The notes below the pieces were generated by a model, which searched no databases, was not told the DNA's origin, and saw only the letters and a program-made list of their open reading frames with translations. Positions 38,806-50,333 of a stretch of 64,000 nt of DNA are shown in pieces; the stretch's first letter is position 1; each line of letters opens with the position of its first letter. Position numbers and translations under genes: made by a program. The DNA is from Marsupella aquatica (Eukaryota > Marchantiophyta): the NCBI GenBank assembly GCA_973895155.1, contig OZ316893.1, positions 12,400,001 through 12,464,000 of the forward strand, in the 5' to 3' direction.

Positions 38806-40639
38806 TGATAAATAATAACACTGGTTTTCTTTCATCGTGCCTTAATGTTAGTCTCGGAAAGGCTAGGTCAAAAGTGTGCCCTTGTTTGTTATTAATGAAA
38901 GAAACATATTGCTCGGCCAGTTGTGATCTGGCCATCTACCCTGCCATATGGCCATCTCCCTTGTTGTTCTAGGGTCTAAAATTTCTCTGTCACCCTGGCT
39001 TTTTGCTATGGAGGAGGGGAGTTTTCCTTTTTCTTTGGGGTAAATTTGATTTTTCCTCACTGTTTATTCTTTTTCTTTTAAATCATATTGGAGGAAGGGA
39101 GGGACCTGGGGAGGGAGGGAGAGCAGGAGGAGAGAAAAGGGAGGGTGCAGGACAGAGAAAAGAAAAGAAAAGAAGAAGAAAAGAAGAAGAAAAAAATGTT
39201 CTCCCTCCACATAGTGTAAGGCAACCACGCTTGATCGTGAGAACCCCCCTGCTGATATCCCCTGTCTTGAGCCGCCCCCTCCCAATGACAACATGGTCGC
39301 AACATCAATTGTGCAACACACAGGCATTGGGCTATACAACATTATATCGGAGTAGTTTATACAATATTATACATGGTCATGATCAAAAACTGTAATATAT
39401 GATGTCGCCCACACAGGCCATGTTGTCTGTTTCAGGAAATAAGCAGGACTGCCAGTGACTAAACTACACACTCATTCTTGACAACACTTTGCGAATGTCA
39501 ACATAGCTGGGATGATGACATGGCCATAACAACACATAAGATGTCTCAGCCACTTCCTTACCTCACTTGCATTCTTTGCATTGCCTTGATATCTTCCGTG
39601 CAATGCTCACATTGGGTTAGTAAGTATATATTAATCTTAATTGAAACCTAGTTATACGGCCCACTATCTTGAGGGAAGCCTCTAGACTGGGGCATAAAGG
39701 TGCGCTGCAGGTCAAAAACAGGGATTGAGGGAAGTCATTGGAAAACCTATGAACGTGGATGGTAAAGAATGTTTTTAAAATATAGACAGAACCATCCCTA
39801 ACTTTTTAAATTTCTGTTGGAAGTAAGTTTTTAGTGTTACCTTCACATAGGTAGAGGGTGCTGTTGATAATTCTCTACCTTCCTCCCTAGCTAACCAGAG
39901 CCCATTCACCCATTGTACTATGTGCAAAGCACTAAACTTGACATTCAAGATTCACTAAGAGTTTGTAACTTGATTTCAATTTCTGGTTAACACAAACCCA
40001 GCTCCTGATTGTAATATGTATCACCCGGGGTATCACCTTACCTCATAAAGCTCATAATGATCCCTATCCGATACTATTATCCTAGTCTGTTAATACTTTT
40101 TGCAAATTTTCCTTATTTGTGTGTTTGGTATGTCACTATTCATCCCCAGTTCTTTTCCTTCTTAGTTCATTAATCATCAAGCATTTAATATTCTTGAATA
40201 AAAGAAGATATGTATTTTTAAAATTTTTCCAACAAAACAAAACAAGAATAGAATCAGCCCACATTTGATATTCTTTGAATTCAATGAGACAAATATAATT
40301 TCTGAACCCCCATGGTGAGTTTTTCCAGAACTTCTTGGCACCAGGTGCAGCCACATCATCACATTCGGCCACAAACAGGAACAATCATGTTTTCAGCAAG
40401 AAACAAACACAATTGTTCATGTTTATGCAAGGCAAGGAAAAACAGTTTGACCTAGTAACAGTTAAAAAGATGAAAAAAACTGAATTCTAACTTTTAAACA
40501 ACAAACAATGTGATAAAACAAAGTGTCTTGTCAATGATATGTTAGTGTACTAGATCAAAATGCTTGTATTTCTAATTGTTTGCAAAATTTTGAAAACACC
40601 AACAGATAAAAACCCCTTGGATTACACAATGTATAACAA
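38806..40639. other. intergenic stretch, no gene seen
   Basis: It contains a purine-rich GGGAGGGA/GAAGAAAAGAA tract (39095-39195) that creates long spurious ORFs, and a degenerate Helitron-like end at 39310-39335. Nothing else can be named. Confidence 0.5.
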
Positions 40640-41250
40640 CATATATATTCAATCTCCTTAGCACTTGACAATACGTGCCAATGTTAGGTTCATTCAAAAT
40701 TAGCTAGAGAATTTCAGAACTTGTGATCTCCTTAGTACTTGACAAAATCTCCCAATGTCACATTCATTGGAAAATTTTACAAATTCATAAACTCACAATT
40801 TTGTTAAGACTTGACAAAATATGTCAATGTTAGGTCCACCAAAAGCTAGAGAAATTCATGATAGTATTTGATAAAATCTCCCAATTTGGAAAGTTAGAGA
40901 ATTTTTTTTAAAAAATGACCTCCTTAGCACTTGACAAAATTTGACATGAAATTTGTCAATGTCAGACTCATTCAAAAGCTAGAGAAATTCATAACTCATG
41001 ATCTTTGTAGTACTTGACAAAATCTCTCAATGTTGTTGGGAATGACACACTCATTGGAAAGCAACAAAAAATAATACTCCTCATCTCCTTATTAGTTGAC
41101 AAAATCTACCAACTTGAGGCTCATTGGAGACCTAGAGAAATTAATAAACTAATGATCTCCTTGACAAAATTTGCCAATCTGAGATTCAATTAGAAACCTA
41201 GAGAAATTAAAATAATCATGATCTACTTAGTAAAATCTGTAAGTGATTTT
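40640..41250 (-). repeat. minisatellite B, long inverted array, eight or more ~65-80 bp units
   Basis: Units carry GATCTCCTTAGTACTTGAC, AAAATCTCCCAATGT, CATTCATTGGAAA and CTAGAGAAATTCAT. These are the reverse complement of the minisatellite at 10019-10265. More diverged units continue to about 41830 with wider spacing. Confidence 0.8.
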
Positions 41251-43644
41251 CTAAAATGTTTCTAATTGTTCAAAGAAAAACATTTGATTGAGAGATGAGT
41301 GAGGAAATTGAAATCACATTTGCTGATGGCATAGCTAGACTTTACATGAAGAGTGGAGCTATTCAGAAATCCGTGAGCTCTTTAACACTTCATGAAATTT
41401 AACAATGTTAGGCTCATTGAGAAGCTCTTTCAAAACCTTTTCTAAGAATTCTCTAAGCATGAAAAGTTTTAATAAGAAAGAAAAATTTGTAATCATTTTT
41501 GCTGACAACATTGCTAGACTTTCAAGAAATGAAGCATCATTAAACAATTTTTGACAAAATTAGACAAAGTTAGGCTCACTTGAGATAGCTTTCCAAAACA
41601 ATTCTAAGAATTATAAGCCCAAAATGTTTCATCAAGAGGTCAGGGAGAAGCATGAATTTTTGTTGGCACCATAGCTAGACCATGAAGGAAGAGCAGAGGA
41701 ATTCCAAAATTTGTGATCTTCTTGATACTTGATGATATTCAATAATGCTAGGCTCATTGGAAAGCTCTTTCCAAAACATTCTAAGGGTTCTCAGCATATG
41801 AGAGATTTCATCCATAGACGAGGGAATCATTTGAATAGATTGAGGGCCATTTGAACTCAAACTTTCAAGTTAATTACTATAAAATGTTGAAAGGAATGAA
41901 GAGAAAGAAACTAGTGATGGCACTCCTGGAATGCTTGGCTTGGGTTCATAGTTAGATAGTAATTTGAAGGTGAGTACTAAGAGATAAAGAATCAAGCCCA
42001 ACATGGAAAGTATCCAAGATTGAAATTGATCCATATGATCATGAAGGTCCAAGTGATTCAAAATTCCAGGGAAAAGAAGAATGATCAAGCAATAATATGG
42101 AAATAGAAATGGTTTCATCTCCCAGTTAATGTAAGGAGCTCATTCACATGGGCTTCACCTTCCATGTTGCTCCATAATCCCACATGCTCTATTCACATGA
42201 TTATAGTTGGTCAAGTAGGACTCCTACAACAGGGCACACAACTCTGATACAAACATTTAAGATATTTCTTGAGACTTATGTCCCTTGTTGAATTGTAGAT
42301 TTCCTGTAGGGAGATGGGAGGGAGGATGGGGTCAGCTAACTTATTAAAAGTTCTAATACAACAAATGAGTGATAGAATGGGCCAGTAGTGAGAGAGAATG
42401 GGCCAGCTATATCACTATGTTAATAGCGGAAAGGGCCAGCATGTGGCAAATCTAGTCAAATGCTAGGTTCAATAGGCAAAATGAAACACACAGTAGTACA
42501 CATACAAAATAAATTAAGGCATGGAATCTTGTTCCTAACTTTCCTGGACTTCTTTGTACCCTGCAATGCATTTATGGCATGTAGTTTTGAAAGATGTAAT
42601 CTCCAAGGGTCAAATATCGCCACGGCTTTTTGCAATGGATCAATGTGCCAATATGGAGGTGACCTTCAATTAGCCCATTACCAAACAAACATTACCAAAG
42701 GTTTACTGACTTGTCCACAATCAAAAATCACAGTCCTCTTACAAACTGGAGTCCATGTTTAAATGTAGTTAAAACAAGCAAAAAGAAAGTTGTGAGAGGC
42801 ATTGCTGATAGTTGCAAGTATTCACTTCATTGCAGTCATTTAGGTGCCTCCACTCAGCTTTACTTGTTTGTATTGCAACTTAATGATGATGAAGTATTCA
42901 CTTCATTGCAGTCATTTGGGTGCCTCCACTCCGCTTTACTTGTTTGTATTGCAACTTAATGATGATACAATGCCAGAAATCCTAAGCATCCTATAAGAAA
43001 AGTTAGACACAAAATTGGAATTCTCCCCTCACAAGAGCCTTCAGACTGAAGGAAGAGAGACAGTACAAGAAACTCCTTTTGATTCACCCTTTGAAGGAAG
43101 GAAATAGGACTTCATATGCGCAGGGACAAAGTTAAATGAAGGATCTAGAAGAATATCAGCACCCAACAGGGACTAGGGGGGGAAAATACATGACAGGAAA
43201 ACAATTGCGTTGAGACAAGGTGCATAATATGAATAGAAAGAAGATAAAAGACGAAGATGGAAGAAATATACAGCCTTCCAGAAAGAGTTTTTAATAAGAA
43301 CTGTCCAGATGTCACGAGCCCTTCCTGAAGTCCTGGGTGAATTGCAGGGTAGTCCAAATCCATCCCTCTTGGAGGATGACAGACATTGGAGATGTTCAAA
43401 GAGTTTACTTCTTTACATTCTAGGCATCTATTTTTTCTTAACAATTTTCAACTAGATTACAACTTGATATATACGTGTATCACTAATCTATTTTAGCTGC
43501 GCATAAGTTAGACCATCAATGACAAAACTCCATCTCATTTGACAGCGAATAAGCAGCGAATAAATGGGAAGGCATTTGGCCAATATAGGTGTTTTAGTGG
43601 CCACAAGGCAATCACCACAAGAACATACCCTGAATGAAGAGACT
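41251..43644. other. intergenic stretch 3' of the HSP20-domain gene
   Basis: Diverged minisatellite B words continue to about 41830 (AATGTTAGGCTCATTGAG, GCTAGACTTTCAAG). No gene is visible. A recent duplication lies at 42818-42966. Confidence 0.5.
42818..42966. repeat. tandem duplication, 75-bp unit, two near-identical copies
   Basis: AGTATTCACTTCATTGCAGT starts copies at 42818 and 42893, each ending in GCAACTTAATGATGAT. Only a few substitutions separate them. Confidence 0.95.
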
Positions 43645-46132
43645 TCACAGATATGTCATGACCTTAATCTTCGGTACAAGAACTCGTAAAAATCCATCTC
43701 TGTGAATAACAAGATCGCTTTCAGTCAGTGAGACGGCCTTTTGAGCTTGTATTGCACCAGATTACTTTTGAGTAAGAGAAACCATATATCACAGAATCAA
43801 ATTCAATACAGAGCTGCATATAAATGGATAAAGACGTTACATGAATTCTGCAGTGATGCCGTTGATATAACCATTCTTTGGGAGGCGCCACACAGCCCTG
43901 TATGGACCTTGAGCCAACTCACGGCGATGATAGACTGTACCATTGCCATTATTGTTTGCTTTCCACCAATCAGTTGCTCTACTCCCTGTGACAATCAAGC
44001 TGCACATGGCCACGAGCGTGCTTGACAACAATGGACACTGACAGAGGGACTGAGGCAATCTTTAAAACCATTTTACAAGAATCGAGTGCAGGAAGAGCTA
44101 TCCGATCCCCTGGGTGGGCTGGCTCACAAGAGAAGTGCAGTAGGAGCTTTTCCAAGAGGTCTGAATTCAAGTTAAAAAGATGGAAGTGAATGTACGTAAG
44201 AGACCTGCACGTCACCGTATTATCACAGAGAAATTTAAAATGAAAAAAGTCAAAACATCCGCGTACCTGCCCCGTACAACTTCCACATGAATGCCATCAG
44301 CACTCACACCTGGCAACTCAACTGTGATGACATAGGCTGTGCCGGACTCGACTACGTCCATGCGAGGAAACCATTCAAACCCTACCACACAAGCCAGTTT
44401 CATATCAGCACTCCTCAGTCTTACTGAAAAACTGCTCTGGTATCGGATGAAGGTATCCAAATGATCTGGTCAAGAAACCGTTCAAGGAACAACAACAGAT
44501 TCAGACCGAGATTTTCAATTGGCCATACTTCTAGGACACACCATATTGCCAAATATTTGGTTAGGAATTTGTTTGCTGAGTATAGGCATTTTCCACTGTT
44601 GCTTCCAAAGCCTTCCATGTTTGTGGAAATGTTCCTTGCTTACAAGAATCAACCCGCAGGAAACCCATTCGTGCAATGACTGCAGAATGAGTGAAACAAA
44701 GATTGTCAAATTTTAAATATTGTTACCTATAGCTTCTCCCAATGAATTCCTCGCATTCTCTGTAAAAAATCCCTCAGCCACAGTTACAGCTTAGTATTTC
44801 TAGTCGCTTGCCCCCCTTGGGGCTTGTAAATTTGATTCTATTCCATTCTATCCAGTTCAGTTGAGTGAGTTCTTTTCAATCGCATGTAATAGAATTCTTC
44901 CAGTGGAGACATAAAATCATAATTCCCTCAACCAACGTATGCTGCAAATATAAGAGACAGTTCTTACCAAAAGAGTCAAAGCGCGTTTGATCTTTGGCAG
45001 TTGGTGTTGGTGAAACTTCCTCTTTTCGATCTGCTGCAGGAGGTTGAGCAGATTCTGTTCCTTCACTGTTCCTGCTCCCTCGCGAATTTGACTCACGCTC
45101 TTGATATGGTGCTGGCATTTCAGGTTCTGGATTCTGAGCAGGAACACTAGTCACCAGATTTTCAATCGGATCAGTCTGAAGCGCAGGTCTCGCAAACAAA
45201 GGCTCGATTGTTGCAAAACTGGGTCCCGGAGCATGATCTGAAGCTCCTTTTATATTTCTATCCACAGAGGGGCTCCCACATTTACCGATACCATCAGGTC
45301 TCAGCCCTGATGCAGTAGTTTTGAGACCAGCATCCACCTCGGCTTCACCACGTCGAACATCCTGCATTCCAGAAAAGTGGGGGTCAGCAGACAGTCCTGT
45401 CAAGACCCATCGGTCTGCCTTTCTAACAATCTCTGTCGAAACCAACTTTCGTTGCAAAAGACAATTCACATCTACACAATTAACTGATGGCTTGGCCATC
45501 CGAGTCACTTCACCTGCTTCAGTGACGCTTGCCGCATGAATTGTCCGTGGCTGTCACTGGATTGCCGAGCGAAAAGTGTCCGATTGTCTCTTCTTTGAAA
45601 ACCGTCCCAACCTCCTCCAGCATTACATGCCTGGAACAGACAAAGCAGGCATGAATATCACCTGGCTTACTTACTGAAAAGAACAAGGTAAGAAAGCAAC
45701 TTTATCAAGGTCATCACGGTCCTACGACTCTAATGCCCCCCTACTCTGGCCTGGTTTGTAGTTCAGTTGCTGAAACCCCCAACGCAATTTCCCCAAGAAG
45801 AAAAGAAAACGTGCGTGTAAAGCCCGCGGAATGAGGGTGCCCTCTATCTACACGATGGCCCAACCAATAGACGCGAAAACTCTTCGGGCTACGCTAGTTC
45901 TCCACTCAGGCAGCGATATGTCGAATTAGGGTTGATCGAGGACACGGTTTCGGAAATTGATGTTAAGAGAGGAAGAACATGACAAACTCACCAGTGCAGA
46001 GAGTGAACGTGAGGAGGGTGCGTCACGAGGGGCGAGCCGCCATTTGTGGTCCTCCAGCTGCTGAATTATCGGTCCCACATGACAAGCCAGATGATACAAA
46101 CGCCTCCTCGCCCGATTGTTGGCCTCCTCCAT
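43645..46132 (-). CDS. alpha-crystallin (HSP20-like) domain protein, six exons
   Basis: Exons, in coding order: 46132-45992, 45630-45514, 45361-44968, 44381-44267, 43999-43841, 43699-43645. GT-AG splicing keeps one frame from ATG (46132-46130) to TGA (43647-43645), 326 aa. Exon 1 encodes MEEANNRARRRLYHLACHV; exon 2 has ACNAGGGWDGF and FARQSSDSHGQFMRQASLKQ. Exon 3 is a 131-residue Pro/Ser/Glu-rich linker, probably disordered. Exons 4-6 form the alpha-crystallin domain: FEWFPRMDVVESGTAYVITV, ELPGVSADGIHVEV, SLIVTGSRATDWW, YHRRELAQGPYRAVWRLP, and a final DGFLRVLVPKI strand. The strand order and the ELPGV motif are those of the small heat-shock fold. The long N-terminal part differs from canonical 15-20 kDa small HSPs and fits a plant ACD-protein subgroup. 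It probably acts as a chaperone-like adaptor; partners and compartment are unknown. Confidence 0.88.
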
Positions 46133-46745
46133 TCGAATCCGACCAAATGCACGACCTAGTTTCACCAATTCCGACCAAATCTACCACTCCAATTTGGCAG
46201 CTCTCGTACGCAACAGTAGCTGTCTGGACAACTGCAGCAAAGGGCAAATTTCGTAACGCAGGGAGAAGAACAACCAGCCGTGCCGTGCCGGGCGGCGAAG
46301 AACTGATTCCCAAGAGCTAGACTCGCAAATCAACTCGAATCCAATTCAATCCAATCCAATTCAATTCAATTCAATTCAATTCAATTCAATTCACTCAACC
46401 AGGCATCTACGCTAGCAAACGGATCGATGGAAGCGGGAAGAGGACACAGGAGAGGACACAGCAAGCGGTATCGCACAGCAAAGCCAAGATCACAATTCTC
46501 TGCGATGGTGTGTGAGTGGGCAACGCATGAATCATCCAGAGTTTTCCATTCAGGACTAGTACATACATGCGATTTTGTTGCTAGATCATTTTGCTGTGCT
46601 GACTCTCCAATCCACACTGCATTGTCGGTCTAATAGTGCAGGTCGGGCTGGTGCTGGGCTTCATCGTCGAGAATAAGGTGGCCCGCATTCTAAGGATTAG
46701 GTTCCATCGTGACCATCCCCTGCCCTCGCACCTGGTAGTGTGTCA
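46133..46745 (-). promoter_or_regulatory. upstream region of the HSP20-domain gene
   Basis: This is 5' UTR and promoter territory of the minus-strand gene. It includes an (ATTCA)n tract. An unbroken minus-strand frame continues 5' of the chosen ATG to 46168 without another ATG. Confidence 0.4.
46335..46395. repeat. (ATTCA)n microsatellite
   Basis: About eleven ATTCA/ATCCA pentamers lie some 200 bp upstream of the start codon. Confidence 0.92.
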
Positions 46746-47890
46746 CAATCGTGCTCTTCGCGATTTTTCTCTTTGCCATGGTTTTTCTTTGCAATTTCGA
46801 GGGCATTTATGGAAACGGATGCTGAATGCTCTTCGCGATTCTTCTCGTTGCCCATTTTTCTTCTTTGTATTTTTGTGCGCATTTGTGTAAAGTGTGATTT
46901 ACTACATTGCCACCATTTTTTTTATCCTTCTATTTATGAAATTGGCACTATTTTTGTCCGTGGGTAAAAAACAAACAAACCCAGTTTAGCTCCTCGGCAT
47001 CTAACGGTCATCTGTGTTCCCCCTGTCAAGATTTGATGGCGTCGGATTTCCTCACTCTATTCGATTTCCTCACTCTATTCTTTGACCACGCCCAGGTCAA
47101 CTGGCCCAAAAGGGGGGTCGCCTGCCCGCACTGCTCCCCTTCTCGGCCTTGCCCTACAGCCCGATGCAGTCGTCATGACCCACCTTTGGGCCAACTGACC
47201 CGAGGGTGCTCAAAGACGAGACTGAGTGAATCTGACACCATCAGATCTTGGCAGGGGGAACACAGACAACGGTTGCTTGCTGAGGAGATAACCTGGGTTA
47301 CTTTTCTTGACCCACAGACAAAAATTAGTGGCAATTTAATAAAAAAATTGGTGGCAATGTATGTATTATGCAACAAAAAGATATCAATGTAATACATCTG
47401 AGTTTAGGGAAAGGAATGCTTAATGCTCTGCACTATTTTTTTTTGCACCATTTGTCTCTTTGTAATTTGGAGGGCATTTGTGGAGAGATGTTCTTCTCTA
47501 TTTTCTCCTTGCCATTTTTCTCTTTGTGATTTTGAGAGCATATATGGAAACCAGTGCTTAATGCTCTTTGCCATTTCTCTTTGTAATTTTGTGCGCATTT
47601 ATGGAAAAGAATGCTTAAGGCTCTTTGCTATTTTCTCTTTGCAGTTGGGAGGGCATTTATGGAGAACAATACTTGATGCTCTTGACTATTTTTCTCTTTG
47701 CCATTTTTCTCTTTGTAATTTTGAGAGCATTTATGGAAAAGAATACTTGATGCTCTTTGCAATTGTCCTCTTTGCCATTTGTCTCTTTGTAATTTGAGGG
47801 CAGACATGGTAAATAATGCTTAATACTCTGCCATTTATCTCTTTACCAAGTTTTCTTTGTGATTTTGACTGCATTTATGGAGAAGAATGA
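46745..47890. repeat. minisatellite D, ~55-60 bp units, interrupted by a foldback element
   Basis: Units read CATTTTTCTCTTTGTAATTT, GAGAGCATTTATGGAAAAGA, ATGCTTAATGCTCTTTGC. Two to three units lie before 46891 and eight or more after 47403. The break falls inside a unit. Confidence 0.88.
46892..47402. mobile_element. ~510-bp foldback/MITE-like element (near-palindrome) in minisatellite D
   Basis: The left half reads ACTACATTGCCACCATTTTT, TTTTTGTCCGTGGGT, CTCCTCGGCATC, ATCTGTGTTCCCCCTGTCAA, GATTTGATGG, TTTGACCACGCCCAGGTCAA and CTGGCCCAAA. The right half is the reverse complement of the same series with about 15-20% mismatch (for example 47242-47266 against 47011-47035). The centre is at about 47120-47176. 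No protein is encoded. The arms are long enough for a foldback transposon or an RNA hairpin source. Confidence 0.75.
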
Positions 47891-48351
47891 TGAAGGGCCA
47901 AGATTTAGATGGCTCATTCTGGAATTTCTCTTGTACTTTCTGTTTTTCCAAGCGGCACCCCCAACTTCAGTTATGCCCTAGAGTCATGGTTAGAGGTTTC
48001 GCCCCGGATCATAGACCCTTAATAGTAGCTTTCAATCAGACTCACCCTGCCCCCATTCTCCATTTTCCACACACACCCCCAACTTAAGTTACACCCCAAG
48101 AGTCACAATGTGGAGGCTTTGGAGTACTTGAAGAGTAGCTTTTGACAACAATTACAGAGTTAGATTAACATCTTGTCACCTGAGCCTTATGGACAACTTA
48201 GCACTCAAAACTTGAGCTAAAGCCTATAAGCACTACTGCCCTCAATGCCAGTGAACAAAATGTCACTATATACAAAATTATTGACAAATGCTGCACCTTC
48301 TGCAATTTATTCTCTTTTAGATTCATGATTTGTAAAGTTGAATATCCACTA
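47891..48351. other. spacer between minisatellite D and the retrotransposon cluster
   Basis: AT-rich, with two short related blocks (CACCCCCAACTT at about 47956 and 48072, also seen at 24637). No gene is visible. Confidence 0.4.
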
Positions 48352-48826
48352 TGTTAGGAATTGACTCTATGTTCTTAACTCTAGTGAGTTTTGTCTCACT
48401 AGGGTCAGTTAACTCTTGATTAATTAGGAATAAAGTCCACTTATTTAGGCTCACACATCTTGGCCCCCTTGGGGGGTATAGGTGGGAGGAAGAATATTTT
48501 CTTCCTCATTCTTCACATGTGTATTATCTCATGTTATGGATTGTTCAAAAGTTCTTCCATCATGGTGTCTTGACTCTCATATTCCGTTTATGTGTTGTTT
48601 AATCTGGACCCGTCCAATTTCTTGCACAACATATATACAATTACCTCTCTCCAAGTGCACAACCTATAAGTGCAAACATGGATAAGTACATGTCGTGCGC
48701 ATACACATCGCTACACAACATACATCGCTTGTCACATACATCCAAACATAGTCACACTGCCACATCACAAACACAAGAGAATGGAATACAAGTGGAACTC
48801 ATGTCCACACATGTCCAAAACCCACA
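48352..48826 (-). mobile_element. putative 3' LTR of retrotransposon element 1 (475 bp)
   Basis: On the minus strand the segment begins TGTGGGTTTTGGAC directly after a purine-rich GGGGGGCGAT, and ends ATTCCTAACA, that is TG...CA. It lies 175 bp downstream of the end of element 1 pol, as expected of a 3' LTR. The 5' LTR is missing because element 1 is truncated in gag, so LTR identity cannot be tested here. Confidence 0.6.
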
Positions 48827-48827
48827 A

Positions 48828-48842
48828 TCGCCCCCCTAGCTG
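48828..48842 (-). promoter_or_regulatory. polypurine tract candidate of element 1
   Basis: Minus-strand AGCTAGGGGGGCGAT lies directly next to the TG start of the putative LTR. This is the position where plus-strand DNA priming occurs in gypsy elements. Confidence 0.5.
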
Positions 48843-49001
48843 GGAGTAAGGTCCCCTAACTCTAGCTAGCCATGAGTTCTACAAGGTTGATATACACCTT
48901 TTTAGGTGTGAAGATCAGGAGGCCAAGTGCAAGTGGGCCCCATCGATCACCTACCTGCAATCCATATCTGCCAAGAGAACACAAATGATAACTAGTCGGT
49001 T

Positions 49002-50333
49002 TCACCGACACTGAGGACACAACCATGATCCACTAGGAATCACCTACAATGGTGGTGTCAAACATGACATGTGCCATCCTCTAGAACACTTATCACAAAT
49101 TAATATAGTAGCTGCTCCCTGAGAAGATCCACACAACATACATTTCAAGCCAGCACGAACATGTGCCAAGCTTGGATCTACTGTACCATCAATGTTGGGA
49201 AGGTGACATGGTGCATAGTTGCGCACATGATCCTTCCAAACCATACCATCGCGTCCCTCCAACATCAGGACACCAGAAGGCAACACTTCACGCACACGTA
49301 AGATTGTCCGGCCTGCGGTCACATCAAGTGTCGTGGGTACTGTCTGCTGCAAATAAACATAATCACCAGGATGAAATCGTCGAATGCTTGCACGATAACC
49401 TCCTCCACGAATAGTGGCATACCTCAAAGTATCATGATGTTGGGCAATGGCAAGGTTGTCAAAAGCCATGGGCATCACTCTCTGAAATACCCGTGCTCTC
49501 TCTGAACACACCTTGACCCAAACATCAGGATCATCCAAGTTCACAACTGGTGTAGCATCACGACGAATAGCTGCTGGCAAATCTGGCTCTCTACCATAGA
49601 GCAAAAAGTAAGGTGAAAAAGATGCAAGTGATGCTTGCCGACTGAAACGGTAGCCCATAGCTAACCAAGGTAGCTGGAGATCCCAATCTCCCAGATGACC
49701 AACCTGCAAGCCATACTTACGCAATCCTCTCTTCACAGTTTGCACAACTCTCTCAGGTAATCCATCTGCCTCAGGATGATCACGAGAGGTAGTACGATGA
49801 TCAATCAGAGCTTGTTCACACAAACTCTCAAACTCTCCACGGAACTCAGTTCCCTGATCAATCAACACCTCAACTGGTGCTCCAAAATGACTGAGTACAC
49901 GATCCAAAAATGTAGCAGCAACTCCTCCACTGGCTTTATCTGGCAACACCACTAGCTCAATCCACTTGGAGAAGTGCTCCACCATGACCAAAACATACCA
50001 ATTATGACATTGGGTAAGAGGTAATGGACCAGCAAAATCCAAACTCCAACGATATCCCAAACCCATGATCGGCAACGGGTGCAACTGGGGAGTGGGAGCA
50101 TTAAATGATGCTCTCACTCTATCACATACCACACACTTAGCTATCAATTGCTGGACATGAGTGTGCATACCACGCCACCAATACTGTATCTGCAGCAAGC
50201 TATAAGTGCGCTTCACACCAAAGTGACCCAACTCCTCATGTGCATGTCGCACCAAATGTACTCGTTGTGATGGTTTTGGTACCACCAACACCCTACCATC
50301 ATGCAGTACTCTTAAAAGATGGTTTCCCTCCTA
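49002..50333 (-). pseudogene. element 1 integrase with C-terminal PHD finger
   Basis: The ORF 50291-49044 and its in-frame continuation to TGA at 49002 encode a Ty3/gypsy integrase. The HHCC zinc-binding region runs from H18 to C56 (residue numbers from 50291). The catalytic core has SLDFAGP (D85), LIDQGTEFRG (D145) and GLPERVVQ (E180), an exact D-D-35-E spacing. After the SH3-like C-terminal region comes a C4HC3 PHD finger: CMLC, ICDKC, WHMSC and WLCPQC. An in-frame TAG at 49044-49046 falls between the sixth and seventh zinc ligands, just after LTPPL. TAG at 50331-50333 separates this ORF from the RNase H part; context suggests it replaced a sense codon such as TGG. Integrase inserts the cDNA. 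The PHD finger would bind modified or unmodified histone tails, taking the place a chromodomain has in chromoviruses. Confidence 0.88.

Noticed and set aside
39003-39395. ORFs on both strands near 39.1 kb
   Set aside because: Created by a GGGAGG/GAAGAA purine tract.
47003-47274. AACGGT direct repeats as a target-site duplication of a short TIR element
   Set aside because: The inverted alignment continues outward on both sides, so AACGGT is part of the arms.
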